From: Plasmodium brasilianum
Lineage: Eukaryota; Apicomplexa; Aconoidasida; Haemosporida; Plasmodiidae
Direction of reading: 5' to 3'
DNA: 64,000 nt
NCBI RefSeq assembly: GCF_023973825.1
Contig: NC_090124.1
Span: 2,411,501-2,475,500, forward strand
Position numbers and translations under genes: made by a program. Under the pieces are notes generated by a model that did not search any database, was not told where the DNA came from, and worked only from the letters and a program-made list of their open reading frames with translations. Positions 23,198 to 35,830 of the stretch are shown here, piece by piece. Positions within the stretch are counted from its first letter, which is position 1, and every line of letters begins with the position of its first letter.

Positions 23198-26100
23198 TAT
23201 TTGTATTTTGCTTTATGGTAAATTTCTTTGAAGTTGTTATAACATTTGTAATAATGTACTAGGTTTACGTGAAAAATTAAGTAATAATTAATAAATTGTT
23301 GATTTATAATATGTTTTAATTATTATTTTATTTTTTGTCAATAAGGAAGATTTTTAGTTTTTTTTTTAAACAAGTAAAATAGTGGTATATACTGAAGCAT
23401 AAAAAATGCAAAAATTTAGTGAAAGTTGCATTTTATTATATTAATTAATATTGTTCAATTAAAACAAATTAAACCGTATTTAATAATTATTATAAGGATA
23501 AAACCATATAAAAATTATTATTTAATATGTAAATTTATTTAAAAATTAACATTTATATAGTAGTATATATTGATATAATATTGTATTAATAAGAAAATAA
23601 TAGGGGAATAGAGAATTAATGTAATAATGTATGCATTAGAATACATAATATTTTTAGAACTAATATGCCTAAATTTGTTACATATTACATAATAATTTTT
23701 TTTAGAAACTATGAACTAACTTATACTATTGTAATGTTTTTTAAAATTAATTTTTATAAGTACTTTTAATGGAAAAACAGAATATAAGGAAACGCAAAAT
23801 TATTACAATACATTACGTTTATATTAAATATAGTATTAGATTTAGATATAATTTGATGTACATTAATTATTAAAAAATATGTTAATATAATTATACAGCA
23901 TACCAGTATTTGTACCTTTATGTTATAAATAATATAGAAATTTTTCATTTTGTTCAATAATTTGATATGATGTTCCATTGATTTCTTGCAGGAAGTATAT
24001 ATTTATATACGACCTCAATAATTCCAATGATATGGTGTTCAAAATAATAAGAGTAAAATTTTAACTCAAATATACACTCCTTTGTAGAGATTTTAATAAT
24101 ATTTATAGGATGAATATAATAATAAAAAAAAAAAATAGATATAAAACATTGTCCTTTTAAAATGTACATTTTAGTTTTCAAATTTTTTTTTATATTTATG
24201 TATAATTAATTTTTTCTTTTTAATTTTATATCAGTATTTTCATTTCAATTTTTCTTTTTAGTGTTCTTATTTGTTTTTTATTAAATACTTTTATTGAAGC
24301 TGAATATTGGAAAATGGAATTTATGCAATATATGTGTACATTAAACCTATTTCGACGACCTTTTCGTAGAATGAAATTTAATATAATATTAAAATTAGAA
24401 ATAAAAAAAAAAAAGATATAGATGTATGTAAAGTTTGTATGAAACATTTAAATTACCTATTTATTTCTTTCATTTTTTTTTATTATACAAAATGTCTGCT
24501 ATAGCGTATAAAAAATTGTATTTAAAATGTTTAAAAAATGTTTAGTTAAAATATTATTTTACAATTTTGTAGTTAAGAAAATTTAAATGTAAAAATATAT
24601 CTAACAATATTAGAGTAAATGACTATTATATATATGATATCTTGGTAAAATCATATAAAATGAAAAAATGAAAAAAAAAAAATTACCTTTTTTACATGAT
24701 ATGTGCGCACTGTTTATGTATATATATATGTAGTACTAATAAAATCAATAAGGAAAAATTAACTTCGTTAATAAAAAATCAGCATTTGTGTATTTTTACG
24801 GAAAAACTTTACTGAGAAAAAAACTTACGTTTGTTTAAATCTAAAAAAAAAAAAAAAAAATAGTTGGGTTTAGGGTTATTTTTTAATTTTATTCTTATTT
24901 TTGTATTTTAATTTATTAGTTTATGTAAGCTGTTAAATATATAATTAATTTTTAAAAGAAAATAAGCTTAAATTTTGTAGTTTTATGATATAAATAAGAA
25001 CTTTTTTATGTTTATGGAATAAAAAGGCCAACACCAAATTAGACATACATTCAAGCTTTCTTAAATTGTTATTTAAAGGTAAAAATTTAATTATTATTAT
25101 ATTGTTTTTTAAGCAATAACGATAGAAATTATTTCTGAGTGTTCTGAAAAATTTAATTTATTTTAGCATTTTTATATTTTTTATAACAAATGTAAATATT
25201 TCAAATAATTTTTATTTTAATAAAAAATAAAAAAATTTGTTTTATTATTTAAGACAATTAACCATTTTTACTTCAACGAAGTTAAAATAATTCATTAAAA
25301 TTATAACAAGTGGAAAAAGTAATCACGATTTTATTGTATCTCAAAATAATATAGTTTTTTTTCAAAAAACAAAAAACAATATAATAAAGAAAAACGAGAT
25401 CCAAATAAAAATTAAAAATTATTTAATTTGTGAAAAAATATTTTTTAAATATTATATTAGTTTTGTATAAATGGAAGTAATTTTTTGTAATGTACTCATT
25501 TTATTATAATAAAAAGTACTATATGTAAAATTTGGAATTGGCATCTGTATTTAGTAATTTATTTTTGTTGATCAGGTTAAAAATACATAATGTTGGTATT
25601 ATATATAAGTAAATTTATAAGGAAAAATTAATACTTTATTTTTATATTTTTTTTCTTTATCATATCATTTAAAACTCAACGTATATGTATAGAAGTATAT
25701 GTACTTTTATAAATCTTCATGATAGAACAGAAAATAGTAAATAAAAACTTATGTCAATCTAATTAATATCTATTTACTAATTACAAGTATGAATCACATA
25801 ATGAGTAATTTTTTCTTTACTATATTTATGATTTGTAAAAAGAAGTGGATATGAAATATAAATAAAAACGACTTCTTATAATAAAATTTTTCTGATTTAA
25901 CCCTTTGATATAGACATTCTAATGTTAGAAAAATATGGTATAATCACAATATTCCATATTTTTTGTTTAATCGTTTTGCTTTGTTTTTTTATGCTGTTAT
26001 ATGTTTTATGTGTGAAAACAGGATTTTATTATTATGAGACTAAACACATTCTTAATAAATAGTATTTATATCTTTTTGCTATAATTCGAATAATAAATCA

Positions 26101-26262
26101 CCGAATTAGAAGAAAAAGATATATTTTGTTAGGTTTATTAATCTAGTTTATTATTAGTAATAAATGTGACGGAATTAAAGCATATATATAAAGGTAAATA
26201 TATCGAAGGTTCCTTATTGAGTAAAAAGTTATCAGTAAACTATGAATTAGGATAATTAGATA
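23198..26262. other. Intergenic, duplicated; contains a telomere-like 13-mer
   Basis: The piece 23.95-24.20 kb matches 53.04-53.28 kb (shared text around AATAATTCCA.TGATA and ATTGT.C.TTT.AA). On the minus strand each copy opens with ATGTTT and a short hydrophobic reading, so both may descend from a lost first exon, but neither makes a gene. The text near 24866 and the hydrophobic stretch at 25923-26030 also have partners about 29 kb downstream. Otherwise AT-rich DNA without genes. Confidence 0.55.
24866..24878 (+). repeat. Telomere-like GGGTTTAGGGTTA
   Basis: Two adjacent units close to the Plasmodium telomere repeat GGGTT(T/C)A, directly after a poly-A run (about 24843-24860). G-triplets are very rare in this window. 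The matching place in the other copy (about 53780) reads TTGTTAGGTTTGC, so the match may have arisen by substitution rather than by insertion of telomere DNA. Confidence 0.5.
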
Positions 26263-26760
26263 ATGAAAAGTAATCATAAAATGAAGAATAAAAAGGGAAA
26301 AAGAAAAATAGAAAAGACAAACTTAAGTTAGTAAAAATAAATGAAAGAGTTAACTCAAAGAAAAGACAAGAACTAATTCCATTAAAAGATATAGAAGAAA
26401 TGAATAAATTAAAAATAAAAAAAAAATAAAATATTTTTTTAAATTCTGTGAAAGGGAATAAGTTTATTCCTATGAAAATATGTTCTACATTAAAACCATT
26501 TAAAGAAGATAGAAAATATATTTTGAAAAGTGAATATTAGATATGCTTATATATATAGATGAATATAAAGATGTTCTAAGTTTTCATAAATGGTTTCAAA
26601 ATAAAACAAAATTTTCTAATTATGGTATACTATGTAGTGTACCAGAATTAATGTTAGTAGTGTGGTGCTTTTGTTTTATAAGTGGATATTATTAAGTTGT
26701 AATATTTTATTGCGTCATAGGTGCAGTGTTTACCGAACTTTTCATAAATATTTTTAAATA
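26263..26760 (+). pseudogene. Probable fam-m-like pseudogene, heavily decayed
   Basis: Lysine-rich reading starting M-K-S-N-H-K-M-K-N-K-K-G-K-R-K near 26263, soon broken by stops. Later, about 26540-26760, one frame reads YKDVLSFHKWFQNKTKFSNYG and then two hydrophobic stretches (LMLVVWCFCFISGYY and VVIFYCVIGAVFTELF). A Lys-rich region, a Y-K-D-F-L-like phrase, then two membrane helices is the plan I recall for fam-m proteins, which pair with fam-l in the same orientation in P. malariae. A fam-l relic lies 2.3 kb downstream, which fits. The hydrophobic stretch at 25923-26020 may be part of the upstream flank or a lost first exon. A homologous relic is at about 55300-55700. Confidence 0.4.
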
Positions 26761-29074
26761 AGATTTATCTATAAATGAAACAAATATATCTAGTTATAAC
26801 CAACATATTTTTCTCAACAACATTTATTATAAATTATACAACAATTTAATGTATTCCTAGAGATAATATATCTTGAAGAAATATTATGTTGATTGTAATA
26901 TTTATGAAGATACTAGAATATAATTAAACCTTTTGAATTACAATAAGAAAATTAATACGTATTCTTAAACTTTGTCAGAATTTGGATATGTTTTTTTTCT
27001 AATTTGCATATTATGGTATTTTTTCAGGACATAAACATGTTCCTGTTTATTTTATATATATGAATATATAAATTTAATAATTCTATTAATTTATAATTTT
27101 TACCTTTTCTCAAAAACAAATTAGACGTTTCACAAAAAAATGAATATTAATTATACATTATTTTTTCATTTTTTTGAATGTAGATAATTAACTTAAATTT
27201 TTTTCGATATTTTTAATAAATATAACATTTACAAAATGATTTACAAAAAAATAAATACTCCTAAAATTGGACAACTCAAATAATTATATAATAATTTAGA
27301 AAATATTTATTAAATGGAAGCTTTTAAGCTGTATAATTTTTATCGTTACATGCTTTTTATAGGATATATGATTAATTAATAACCTATGCTTATATATATA
27401 TTTATGTATACACATATTTATATTGATTGAAAAAGTAAAAGGAATTCAAATAATAGGACATTATTTGACACCACAAACAATTCTAGATATGCTTATAACT
27501 GTATATAGTATATATATTATATATATATGGGAGAATTCAATAAAAAAATTAATTATATTATTCTTGTGTAATATAGATTAGAATAATATAAATTATAATT
27601 GAATTAAAAATTTATTGATTTATTAAATTTTTGTTTAATTAATTATTTTTTAGAATAGCAAACTTATTAGACTAATTTGTAATAAATTTTTATTATAGAA
27701 TTATAAATATATATTTAATATAAAATATTTTTATATTTATCCATAATCATTAAGTGAAACAAACAAGAAGAAAATAAAAAGATGGAATATAAATATTTAT
27801 TCTTCTGTAGGAACATTTCATAGAATATATAATTCATATTATTTACATTAGTTACATAAAAGTATAATTTAACATACGAGTTAGTATTGAATTTCTATTT
27901 TAAATCAATATAATATAAATGGATCGTTCTCCCCACTATAAATTATTCAAGAAAAAAATTAAAACATTGAAGATATTCAAAAATTTTATTATGTATTATT
28001 TTACATGTTTCACAAGAATATTATTTTATCTTGTAATATTCTATATTAAAATTATTTTTTAAATTATCAAAATTATTAAAAACGCTTTTTAGTTAATTTA
28101 TTAATACATTTTAATTTTACCTTTAATGTAATTATTTAGAGAGAACCTACAAATTTGTATTATTCTTAAGGGGAAAAAAAAAAAAAATAAAATAAATTAA
28201 TTTTACATATTTTAAAACATTTTATTGCTAAATAATAATATAAATTAAACTTAAAAATTAAATTCTTCATAATATTTGATGAAAAAATAGAAATTGAGTT
28301 ATTTTTTAGCTTATAAATGTATTTTTTTTTTTATAGATTACATAGTATATTATAGATTCGCTTTTTTAAATATTTTATGGACAACAAAAAATGAATATGG
28401 TTAAATAGTAGCTGAAGTGTACGTTATAATTATAATTAATATAAGATAAGATGTTCTGCAGCATGTTGCTATTTTCATTTATTAATACTATTATTGCTAT
28501 TATTTTATTGTTATAATGATTAATATTTCTTAAGTCAATAACATGTTTTAGTGTATGTTCTAAAATTAGAATAATTAATAAGATACAATCATTATAATTA
28601 ATAATTACTGATATAATATATAGAGAAATGTATTATGTACCTAATTCAAATATTCAATATTGTGTATAAATTCAATATTTTCACATAATAGCAAATCTCA
28701 TATCCTTGTTCTTATTTTATTGTGAAAACTGCTAAAAGAAAATTTATTTAAGGAAAACACTGTATTGCATAATTAAATAGTATGTTTTATTTATTTATGA
28801 ATGAATTCAACTTATTTTTATTTTAAGGAAAGTTTTATTTTTTTTTAAATAAGAACAAGATAAAAATAGTATATCAAATTTGTATGGTTATTTTTTTGTT
28901 GTCCAAGTTGTAAAGTTCATTATATTTATATACGTTTTATTACTTACAGTGCAATAATGAAATTTTTTTTTTTTTAAATAGATATAGAATATTTTATCCT
29001 TAGGAATATATTACGTGATTATTAAATTTTTCTTTATTGAACATACTACAATTATAAAGATCTATATTTTATAG
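26761..29074. other. Intergenic, matched by the second duplicated block
   Basis: No gene. Scattered similarity to the DNA around 56.9 kb (GGTTCTC.C....TATAAATT.TTCAAGAAAA) and 60.8-61.2 kb shows that this is the same ancestral spacer. The other copy has about 3.5 kb more. Confidence 0.5.
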
Positions 29075-29940
29075 CAATAATATAGGAAACATTTAATTAT
29101 TAAAATTTCTGCATTAATACTTTTAACTTGGATATTTCTTTTCAACAATCGTACATCATGTTAATGTTTTTTAAGTTTTTTTTTATAATTCATATTTTTA
29201 GTATTTTGTTTTTAGAAATATTGTTTTTTGTTCTATTAAATATGAAATATTTTATTTTTTTCTTTTTTTATAGTTCGTTCAACAAATATTTGAATCATAA
29301 ATTGGGATATAGTATAAAATTAGTTCCAATAAATTATCGATTATTAGAAAAATATAAAAAGGATAAGCATTCAAATATTGTATAATTAAAAGAAGATATA
29401 CCAAATAATGGAGAAAAGGGGGAAAAATTCTATATAATTAATAAATGAGAAAAGAAAAATATTTTATTCTAATGGAGGTTTATTAAATAATGCACGATAA
29501 TTTCGAAAGCTACGTAAGATAATTATAAAATATTTGATGGGAAAGTTTTATATTTACAAAGGAAATAAATTAAGGACAAAACATTATGATGATGTTCTTG
29601 AATAAAACATAATTACTCGTGATACTGAAAAATTAAAAAAGAAAATTAAAAATTACTTTTTTGGTATTGCCATATTTTTACTTTTTTTCTTATATGAATA
29701 GATTTATCCGTGTTACAGAGTTTAAAGTTTTTATAACATTCATGAATAAGTGTGTATCAAAATGATGTTAGTGGTTGTTTGGAAAATATACAAACAACAT
29801 TGTTATATGTGTTATGATATCATTTTTTTTCAGTATTATATATAATAATTTTGAATATATTATCAATAGTAATTGTAGTAGCAATAAGAAGTATTTTAAT
29901 AAATAATGAAAAATAATAAATATTTAAGTTGATAACTGAG
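29075..29940 (+). pseudogene. fam-l pseudogene
   Basis: Relic of the family represented intact at 49549-50445. The first exon (about 29075-29160) still reads I-K-I-S-A-L-I-L-L-T-W, a typical fam-l signal sequence, but has lost its ATG and frame. Exon 2 follows a TTTTTTTATAG acceptor (about 29272) and gives NYRLLEKYKKDKHSNIV and then a stop, where the intact protein has HRLLAEYKKDKSSDILV. Further on the frame breaks repeatedly, but remnants of both membrane helices (about 29660-29700 and 29820-29900) and a final ILINNEK remain, the last identical to the intact copy. Confidence 0.8.
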
Positions 29941-32900
29941 TAAAATTATTAATAAATATGTATTTTTCTGTAAGGAAGTTCTTATTATGAAGTAATATCT
30001 GTAGCATATTCAGTGATATATTTTTAATAAACATACATTTATCTGCTATAATATTATAAATACTCCTGTATATACATATTCGTTTTGATAAGGAACAATT
30101 AAATTTTATGTTATTCTTCTTGTAATTTGTATGTTTAATTTTTTTGTAATTTGTATTTTAATATACTATATATTATTAATTAATTATTATGGAGTGATAT
30201 ATATATTAAATAATTTAAATAAAATTTTTTAAAAAATATATGTTTTTACTTTAAAATTAATATATAATAGCTCATTTCATATAATTTTATTGAAGTGTTT
30301 AATATTATAATTGAATTGTACTAATTGGTACTTTATATACTTTATTTGGTTCCACTCTAAATTTATATAAATTCACGCAATAAAAAAAATGTATCATTAG
30401 TTTTAAATTAAAAATAAACGTGTCTTGCTATATGATTTATGAGACAGGGTTAATGTATTATGTTGCATGAATACTTACACTCCCACACATATATATATAT
30501 ATTTTATTTATACACTTAATATTGTTTATAAAAAATATATCATTTGAGAAATACTCAGTAAAAGATGTTTATAGTTATAACATGTTTAGTTGGAGTTTGC
30601 TATTTTTTTTTAGCATATAAATGTGAAATTATAAATATATAATGAAATAACAATTATTCTAATAATAAATTATCTATAATTACCTTCTAACTGCAGAATG
30701 ATTATTCAGTACAATTAAGTGAAATGTTAAAACAAATTATTATTTTACTATTGTTCAAAACTTTATTGTTAATTCGACTCTGCATAAGTCATTTTAATAT
30801 AATTTGTATTGAAAATTTATAAATAAATGCAGTATATATTCTTCTTCTTTTTTCTAAAAGTTTCAACAATTAAATTTATGTATTTAGTTTAATTAGATTT
30901 TAAAAGATAATATGAACCAATACATGTTTTTTTTGTTATAATTGTAAATTTCTAAAAAGTGTTATTTGTTTATAAATATATAAATTACATTATTATAAAT
31001 TAAAATACATATATATTTTGTACAATAGTTTGAACATGCGTAGATATTTACTTATATATTTGTGATATTTTATATTGCTGTATATAAATATATTATGAAT
31101 CACTTAATATTGTTTTATGTATATATATAAAATACATACAGTTTATATTAATCGATACTAATTCTTTTATATTTATAGAACTTATTTTTTAAAAATATTA
31201 AAAGTATATAAAAATGATCTCATTTCTTATATATAATTTAGAAATACATTTTTATGTCACAGGATATTCCTAAGATATAGTGGAATATTATTAGTGTAAT
31301 TTTAGTTTTATTAACAACTACATATGGAGAATTATAGATTTTGTGAATTTTTATTTTTTTTCAACAGATAGTAAGATACTTACATTTATTATTTTATTAC
31401 GAAACACTTGTAATTTTTGATTTTATTCTATTTCATAAGAATTTTTTAAATATATATAAGATAAAATGAAAACCAAAAGAGAAGTGAATCTTTATTTTTG
31501 GAAATATTAAACCATACTTTTATAAAACTTTCTATTAAATAAAAAAAAAGCGAAAAAATGGTTAAGAAAAATAAATATTCCTTATTATTCTTGAGAATAT
31601 GAAAAAATTAATACATTAACTTCATTATATTCAATAGATGTTATAGGTTTTTGAAATTTTTTTGATAATATACATATTGCGTGATTCTTTTTTTTACCAT
31701 TTTATAAGAGCTAAACATTTTTTATGTAAAAGCATTTGTTTAATTCGTTAAAATATGCACAAGTGAAAAGAAATGAGCGTGTAAATGATACTGAAAAGGT
31801 ATTATTATATATGTTACAACATACACATATAAAGTAATGGAATGAAGATACATTATGTCAATTCTGACAATTTGTTTTAGTAAATGAAAATAATTGTTTT
31901 TACTTTAATATTTATTTTCTTTATTTTTTTTTTTGAGTATATTAATTTTATTGTTTTATTCATTAAGATTTTGAAAAAACAGTTGTATGAATTTTTTTTT
32001 TTTTTTCGATAAATAATAATATTTTTTTTAATACAATAAATTTATATATATTTACATTTAGTGTTATAGTATATGATAAATGAAAATAATAGGATATAAA
32101 GGAATACCATTTTTATAAGAAATTTTTATAATATATAAAAATATTAATTTTTTATCTTTCCACTTAAAAGTATGTTATTTTAGAAAATAGTATATTACAT
32201 ATTATATATTAATAAATATCCTGTTTTCAATGAATTTACTAAAAAATGTAAAATTGCATATATTTATACACTTATAAATATTTAAAAATGCATTTTAAAG
32301 TTATTACATTCTTCATAATCTCCTAAAATGATCAATTTAACGATAATAATAATATTTCCCATGCACCCAGTATATACTTGTTTTCCATATTATGTATCAT
32401 ATAAATATTTGAGATACTACATAAATTAAATGAATAACAAATATGTGTATACATGGAGGAAATATTTTAATTTTTTTTTTTTTGTATATATCAGCAGTTA
32501 TATAAGGAACATACTATAATGTTATTAATTAATTGTATTGTATCGATGGATAATAAAATTTTCTATTATATAAATATCATAACATAACATCTTATTTACC
32601 AAAGAACAATTATATATATTTGTATAATAATATATTCTGTTAATAATAGATTTATTAAAATTTATATTATATTACATTGTACATACTAAAAAGTGAAATT
32701 CAAAATAATTTAAATTTTTATATTTTAATATGAAAGAAAAATAAATTATCAAAGGATGTAATAATTTTTTTTTTTCTACGGTGCATTAAATATGTTCTTA
32801 TTATTAATCTTACAAAATATTAATTCTACTTAAGTGAAACGTAATAATAATATTGTTATGAAATAATATAATTTTTATAATTACATAAATTTTAAACAAT

Positions 32901-33376
32901 TAATTCCTTTAAAAAAATGAAACAAAATTAACAAATAATATATATATATATATATAATTAGGGAAATTCTTATTTAAGAACTAATTTTCTCATTAATATA
33001 TTCCTATTTTTATTAAATTAAGGATATATATGAATTTTCTTGATGATATTCTAAGAAAAAAAATTATATATGTAACCGGTATATTATTAAATAAATTAAT
33101 TTCAGATTTTATATTTTATGTTCTTTTTCCTCTTTTATATTATGAGTTACTTCATTCTTATAATTTCTTTATTCTCTTCCTATATCATAAGAGTTATTAT
33201 ATCTGTTTCACAAACAACATATGATATAACGTGAATAAGATTAAAACATAATTTTATTATGTCCTTATCACTTTATAGAATGTATTTTTTTATTAATTAT
33301 TCAGACTTTCCTACTTAATTCTCATTATGTATAGAACTTAAATATATATTATCTGCTCATAATTAATCTTCTATCA
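29941..33376. other. Intergenic, no gene
   Basis: The first 0.7 kb resembles the 3' flanks of the other fam-l copies (TATG.ATTTTTCTGTAAG). The rest holds AT microsatellites (for example about 32938-32957) and the ORF 33030-33224, which is hydrophobic but resembles nothing I know and has no partner elsewhere in the window. Confidence 0.55.
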
Positions 33377-35830
33377 TCATTCTATATTAGTATTCATCCT
33401 TTCAATTATGAATATCCAGATTTTTATGCTTTCTACAGTTCTCTTGTTCGTTTCACTTATTTTTTCTGTAGCTTCTGTTTTCCTAAGTGAATTTTCTTCT
33501 GTTTTCCATTTATTTATGTAATCGTAGAGATGTGATTCCCTATTTCTTTTACACTCCTCTTTTTTGAGTTCTTCTAATATCATACTAAGTACGAGAATAC
33601 AGTTTTGCCGATAATTTTTTTTTTTATATATTTAGATAATTATTCATTACACACTTTGTGCTCTATTTCTATTTTATTTATTAATCATACATTAACTTTA
33701 GTTTCTTCATTTTCATAATCATCTAATATATTTTGATATTCCCCTGTTAATCACTTAGATCAGCACTATTCCAAATGTGGATATATAATTATAATCTTTT
33801 ATGATATCCACTGTTTCCATTAATCTATGAGTCTTTCAAAAAATAGAATTTTTTGATTATCTTTTGACAATATTCCATTTAATTCTTCAGTTTTTTTAAA
33901 GTAATCTTGTTCTTTTTTCTATTAATTTTTGAAATTATTAAACCAATCTTCTTTTTTCATTTTTCAGAAAATTTTTCATTTTTTCTATTTATTTATTCTA
34001 TAAAATTTGTGTATTAATGTTATTGCTACTTTTAACTTTTTTCATTATTTGTTAATCAGTATTTATATTAGGATAGGTTGCATGTTTCTCTTTTATAAAA
34101 TCTTCTAGGCATAATTCAAAAGATTTAGCTTTCTTAGATAGGCATTCTTCATTTATGCATTTTTTTAATACTTCCATGTGTACATCAATAATAGTTTTGG
34201 GGCTGTTCTTTTTTTCCTTTGACATGTTTACATTTTTTATCATGTTAGGATTATGTATTGTTATACTTTTTATGATATCCTCTTAATTCTACATTGAATT
34301 TTTTAAGTGATTTTATGCTACGAACTCAATTTTTTTGTGAGAATGTAAAAGTAGTAGTATTATGAAGAATTTTGCACTTCTTCTTTTTATCTTTTTTTAT
34401 TTAAAAACATTCCTATTAAAACGAGCTTTAATATAGAAAATAATAGTTTTATATAATAAATTATTACAATATTCAAATTATTAATTTATTTTTTCACATA
34501 ATTTATATTTTACTTTAATAAAAAGGGAAAACAAAATAATAACCACGAATCAAAATAATATTGATGATACGTATTTGTTTTGTGAGTTTAACACTGTATC
34601 TGTATTATCATTTTAGATATATATGTTATATATTGTAATTATAACAAAATTATAAAATTTTTTAACATTAGGGGAACCTGCAAATTAGGGAGCATAAAAG
34701 ATATAAAGGTCGAATTAGGCATTAATATTTTAGGATATAATAAAATAGTTTCAGGCTCAATGATTTCTTTTATTTCTTGAGAATCAGGACTATGTATTTT
34801 GCATTTTGGTGATATACTTGTATAGGATTTTTGAGAATGTGTAGAATTTTTAGGGAGTTCTTCTTGTATATCTTTAATTTGACTGGCTTCATTTTCCGTA
34901 GTTGCTTTTTGTCGTAGAATTTATTATTCCTGTTAAGACTGGATAGCATATTTTGATTTAGTTTTATTTGGGGATTAGTTGTCTCTTTTAGGTGAAAATT
35001 TATTTTTTTTTTTTTTCTTGTCTTTATTTTGAGCGTTTATTTTCCACTTCAGTTTGAGATTTTTATTGCAGAGGATGATCCAGGATTAAGTACCTAAAGT
35101 GTTTTTTAGATGTTTGACTATTTTGTATGATGAAATTAGGGTTCAAATTTTTATTTTGTTATTTATTATTTTAGAATTATTTTAAGGATTTATGTTTTTT
35201 TCTAAATAGTTCTTTCTTTATGTAAGCCATGAATTATAATCTTTAAATGCAGTTATACATGAACTATGTCCATTACAATTATACGTATTTTTTCGTTATT
35301 TATAGGTCCGTATTTCATCTATGTATATTTTTCTTTATTCTCGAAAATTAGCTTCTTCATATTTTAATTGCAAAATTATTATATCAATATAATCTATAAT
35401 CATAGGACAACCACTCTATTTATTAAGCTTTCCAATTTGATGTTTAAAATGATTTTTATGTACTTGTTTCCGCTCATTCTGTTAAGTATATGGTGGTGAA
35501 AATTTTTTTTTTTATTATATATTTAGCCATTACTAAGCATTATTGTTTAAATTTGTTTTTTTCTGTCTTTGTCTTTTGATAAAGTAGTTTCCTTTACAAT
35601 ATATCTTCCAATTCTTCTGTATTTATTTTTTGAAAACGTAATTTCCTTCAACATATCCGTATCCTAACTAATTATGGATTCAAGAGAATTAGTAAGAATT
35701 ATTTAAACGGTAATTTTCATATTATGTACGTGATAATATCTGGTTCATATATAGATAGTTTATGCATAAATTTAGTGATATTAAAAAGCAATAAATTTTA
35801 CCCTTGTCATAATGGCAATATAATATTATT
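33377..35830 (-). pseudogene. STP1: STP1 pseudogene, multiple stops and frameshifts
   Basis: Second copy of the 7065-9492 locus, far more decayed. The end of the last exon is readable at 33377-33583 (ECKRNRESHLYDYINKWKTE against ECEKEEYIENRESYLDDTIN in the first copy), and an earlier part at 34052-34243 (KTIIDVHMEVLKKC against KTIIEVHMEVLEKC). A membrane exon is recognisable near 34510-34600 (reading VVIILFSLFIK after a stop) and keeps the same GTAAAATA donor. The Ser/Pro/Glu-rich stretch lies at about 34650-35100 and the N-terminal domain at about 35150-35700. A possible start, ATGACAAG followed by GTAAAA, sits near 35805-35820, in the place corresponding to the bare ATG proposed for the first copy. 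Confidence 0.85.

Noticed and set aside
33030..33224. Hydrophobic ORF of 64 codons
   Set aside because: Phe/Tyr/Leu-rich text expected from AT-rich DNA; no export motif, second exon or paralogue seen.
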